From positions 2,604,001-2,668,000 of the forward strand of contig NZ_CP040272.1 of NCBI RefSeq assembly GCF_013393905.1: a stretch of DNA of 64,000 nucleotides, in the 5' to 3' direction. Both the position numbers and the translations under genes were made by a program. The notes below the pieces were generated by a model. It was not told the DNA's origin and did no database searches. It saw only the letters and a program-made list of their open reading frames with translations. This document shows positions 62,288 to 64,000 of this stretch, piece after piece (positions within the stretch are counted from its first letter, which is position 1; each line of letters starts with the position of its first letter). This DNA comes from Nostoc sp. C052. Lineage in GTDB: Bacteria; Cyanobacteriota; Cyanobacteriia; Cyanobacteriales; Nostocaceae.

Positions 62288-64000
62288 TTAACCAAACTTC
62301 CCTGCTGTTGAGGCAATTAAGAAAGCCCCATAGGTTGCGATATAACCAACAGTAAAGTGAGTTAAGCCGACTAAACGAGCTTGAACAATTGACAAAGCAA
62401 CGGGCTTATCTCTCCAGTAGCCAAAAGATAGTGGAGTCTGTTCGTGCGCCCAGGCTAAGGTTTCGATTAATTCTTGCCAGTAACCCCGCCAGGTAATCAG
62501 GAACATGAAGCTAACAGCCCAAGCTAGGTGTCCAAAGAGGAACATCCAAGCCCAAACGGCTAAGTTATTTGTGCCGTAAGGATTATAGCCATTAATTAAC
62601 TGTGCGGAGTTCGCCCAAAGGTAGTCTCGGAACCAGCCCATGAGATAGGTCGAGTTTTCGTTGAACTGAGCGACATTGCCTTGCCAGACGCAAAGATGTT
62701 TCCAGTGCCAGTAGAAAGTGACCCAACCAAGGGTGTTAAGCATCCAAAACATGGCGAGGTAGGAAGTATCCCACGCAGAAATATCGCAAGTGCCACCCCG
62801 TCCTGGTCCATCGCAGGGGAAAGCATAGCCAAAGTCTTTTTTATCCGGCATCAGCTTACTACCGCGAGCATCCAATGCACCTTTGACTAAGATGAGGGTG
62901 GTGACATGCAAACCGAGAGCGATCGCATGATGTACATAAAAATCACCAGGGCCAATTGTCAGGAATAACGAATTGGTGCCGCTGTTAATTGCATCCAACC
63001 AACCTGGCAACCAGACATTGCCATGATTGGGCCATGCTGTGGAAGCAATACTATGTGGATTTGACAGCAAAGTGTTAAACCCATACAACAGCTTACCGTT
63101 AGCCGACTGGATAAACTGAGCAAATACAGGCTCAATCAATATTTGTTTGTCAGCCGCCCCAAAGGCTACTTCTACATCATTGTGGACGTACAAACCCAAA
63201 GTATGGAAGCCCAAGAACATCGATACCCAGCTAAGATGAGAAATAATCGCTTCTTTGTGCTTGAGTACCCGCTCTAGAACATTCCCTCGATTCTGTTCTG
63301 GGTCATAGTCCTTAATCCAGAAGATCGCCGCGTGGGAAAACGCCCCTACCATCAAGAAACCAGCAATGTATTGATGGTGTGTGTATAGTGCCGCCATTGT
63401 GGTAAAGTCCTTAGCGATAAACGCATAAGGCGGCATGGAATACATGTGCTGCGCCGCAAAGGAACTCGCTACACCCAAACAAGCTAGTGCCAAAGACAGT
63501 TGAAAATGCAAAGAGTTATTAACGGTTTCGTACAGTCCTTGGTGGGGTAAGTTGAACGGGCCATCAACTTTATTACCGTAGAAGTCCTTGGAGTCCATCA
63601 TCTCTTTGATGCTGTGACCGATACCCCAATTAGTCCGGTACATGTGACCCGCAACAATGAAGATGACAGCGATCGCCAAATGGTGATGCGCCATATCCGT
63701 CAACCACAAAGATTGAGTCTGGGGATGGAAACCACCCAAAAAGGTGAGAATTGCTGTTCCTGCCCCTTGAGTACTATTAAATACATGGGCTGGCGTATCG
63801 GGATTTTGCGCGTATGCCCCCCAGTTAAGAGTAAAGAACGGTGTTAAGCCACTTGGGTGTGGTGGGGTAGACAAGAAGTTATCCCAACCTACATGAATAC
63901 CACGAGATTCTGGTATAGCAACGTGTATCAAGTGACCAGTCCAAGCCAAGGAACTGACACCAAACAAACCCGCTAAGTGGTGGTTGAGGCGAGGTTCTGC
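62288..64000 (-). CDS. psaB: Photosystem I apoprotein PsaB (5' partial)
   Basis: The visible 570 residues are the C-terminal three quarters of PsaB, which binds the P700 pair and electron carriers. The frame is open to the window edge (NHHLAGLFGVSSLAW at the start of the visible part), so the TTG at 63967 is not the start. Key features include the FPCDGPGRGGTCDISAWD loop with the two Cys ligands of the FX cluster, and the conserved C-terminus FLIASTAGKFG. It differs from the standard Nostoc PsaB as I recall it, for example in KEMMDSKDFYGNKVDGPFN and HEQTPLSFGYWRDKP, which suggests a second psaB copy. psaL and psaI follow. Confidence 0.93.
   Translation of the reverse strand, partial: AEPRLNHHLAGLFGVSSLAWTGHLIHVAIPESRGIHVGWDNFLSTPPHPSGLTPFFTLNWGAYAQNPDTPAHVFNSTQGAGTAILTFLGGFHPQTQSLWLTDMAHHHLAIAVIFIVAGHMYRTNWGIGHSIKEMMDSKDFYGNKVDGPFNLPHQGLYETVNNSLHFQLSLALACLGVASSFAAQHMYSMPPYAFIAKDFTTMAALYTHHQYIAGFLMVGAFSHAAIFWIKDYDPEQNRGNVLERVLKHKEAIISHLSWVSMFLGFHTLGLYVHNDVEVAFGAADKQILIEPVFAQFIQSANGKLLYGFNTLLSNPHSIASTAWPNHGNVWLPGWLDAINSGTNSLFLTIGPGDFYVHHAIALGLHVTTLILVKGALDARGSKLMPDKKDFGYAFPCDGPGRGGTCDISAWDTSYLAMFWMLNTLGWVTFYWHWKHLCVWQGNVAQFNENSTYLMGWFRDYLWANSAQLINGYNPYGTNNLAVWAWMFLFGHLAWAVSFMFLITWRGYWQELIETLAWAHEQTPLSFGYWRDKPVALSIVQARLVGLTHFTVGYIATYGAFLIASTAGKFG

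Overview
The window looks like chromosome of a filamentous, probably heterocystous (Nostoc-like) cyanobacterium. The HIP1 octamer GCGATCGC is frequent inside and between genes. Photosystem I genes are present, along with WD40-repeat STAND proteins, DUF2157/GDYXXLXY and DUF3598 proteins, and a cyanobacterial-style CRISPR repeat. Intergenic spaces are full of short palindromic repeats. No rRNA, tRNA, plasmid origin or intact transposase was recognised.

Layout. 1-7.1 kb: the 3' part of a STAND ATPase/WD40 gene with six nearly identical 126-bp units, a Pmp-like beta-helix protein, then a stretch of decayed genes and a MITE-like element with a clear target duplication. 7.1-14.8 kb: an amidohydrolase divergent from an isochorismatase-fold hydrolase and a cupin, a serine hydrolase, fdhD, a Cys-rich small protein and mnmE. 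14.85-16.5 kb: a CRISPR array of 20 repeats and 19 spacers, read on the minus strand. 16.5-26 kb: a 2OG-Fe(II) oxygenase and Omp85 pair, DUF3598, ftsX, def and a second STAND/WD40 gene of 1173 residues. 26-32 kb: an RND efflux operon (padR, RND pump, membrane fusion protein). 32-39.9 kb: small membrane proteins, several gene remnants, a Rieske protein, a HAD hydrolase, an MBL-fold protein, a methyltransferase and a GST.

39.97-48.64 kb: a minus-strand type III-D CRISPR effector operon in the order cas10, csx10 (Cas7-Cas5-Cas11-like), double Cas7 RAMP, csx19, large RAMP of the TIGR03986 kind. This composition matches the type III-Dv variant known from Synechocystis. The cas10 frame is interrupted by one in-frame TAA at codon 96, while its GGDD active site downstream is intact. 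No cas1, cas2, cas6 or CARF effector is visible in the window, and the array lies about 24 kb away.

49-61 kb: housekeeping and metabolic genes, including a metY-metX pair for methionine by direct sulfhydrylation, an MFS transporter, an RsmB-like RNA methyltransferase, a DUF2157/GDYXXLXY pair and a large CPBP-type membrane protease. 61.3-64 kb: a minus-strand photosystem I cluster psaB (5' end outside the window), psaL, psaI. The psaB-psaL-psaI order and the divergent PsaL and PsaB sequences suggest these are the alternative far-red (FaRLiP) paralogues rather than the standard set; this is inference.

Themes: a partly damaged RNA-targeting immune system with a separate array, two large STAND/WD40 proteins, many gene remnants, and at least two families of small non-autonomous repeats. 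Functional names come from motif recognition without database searches.
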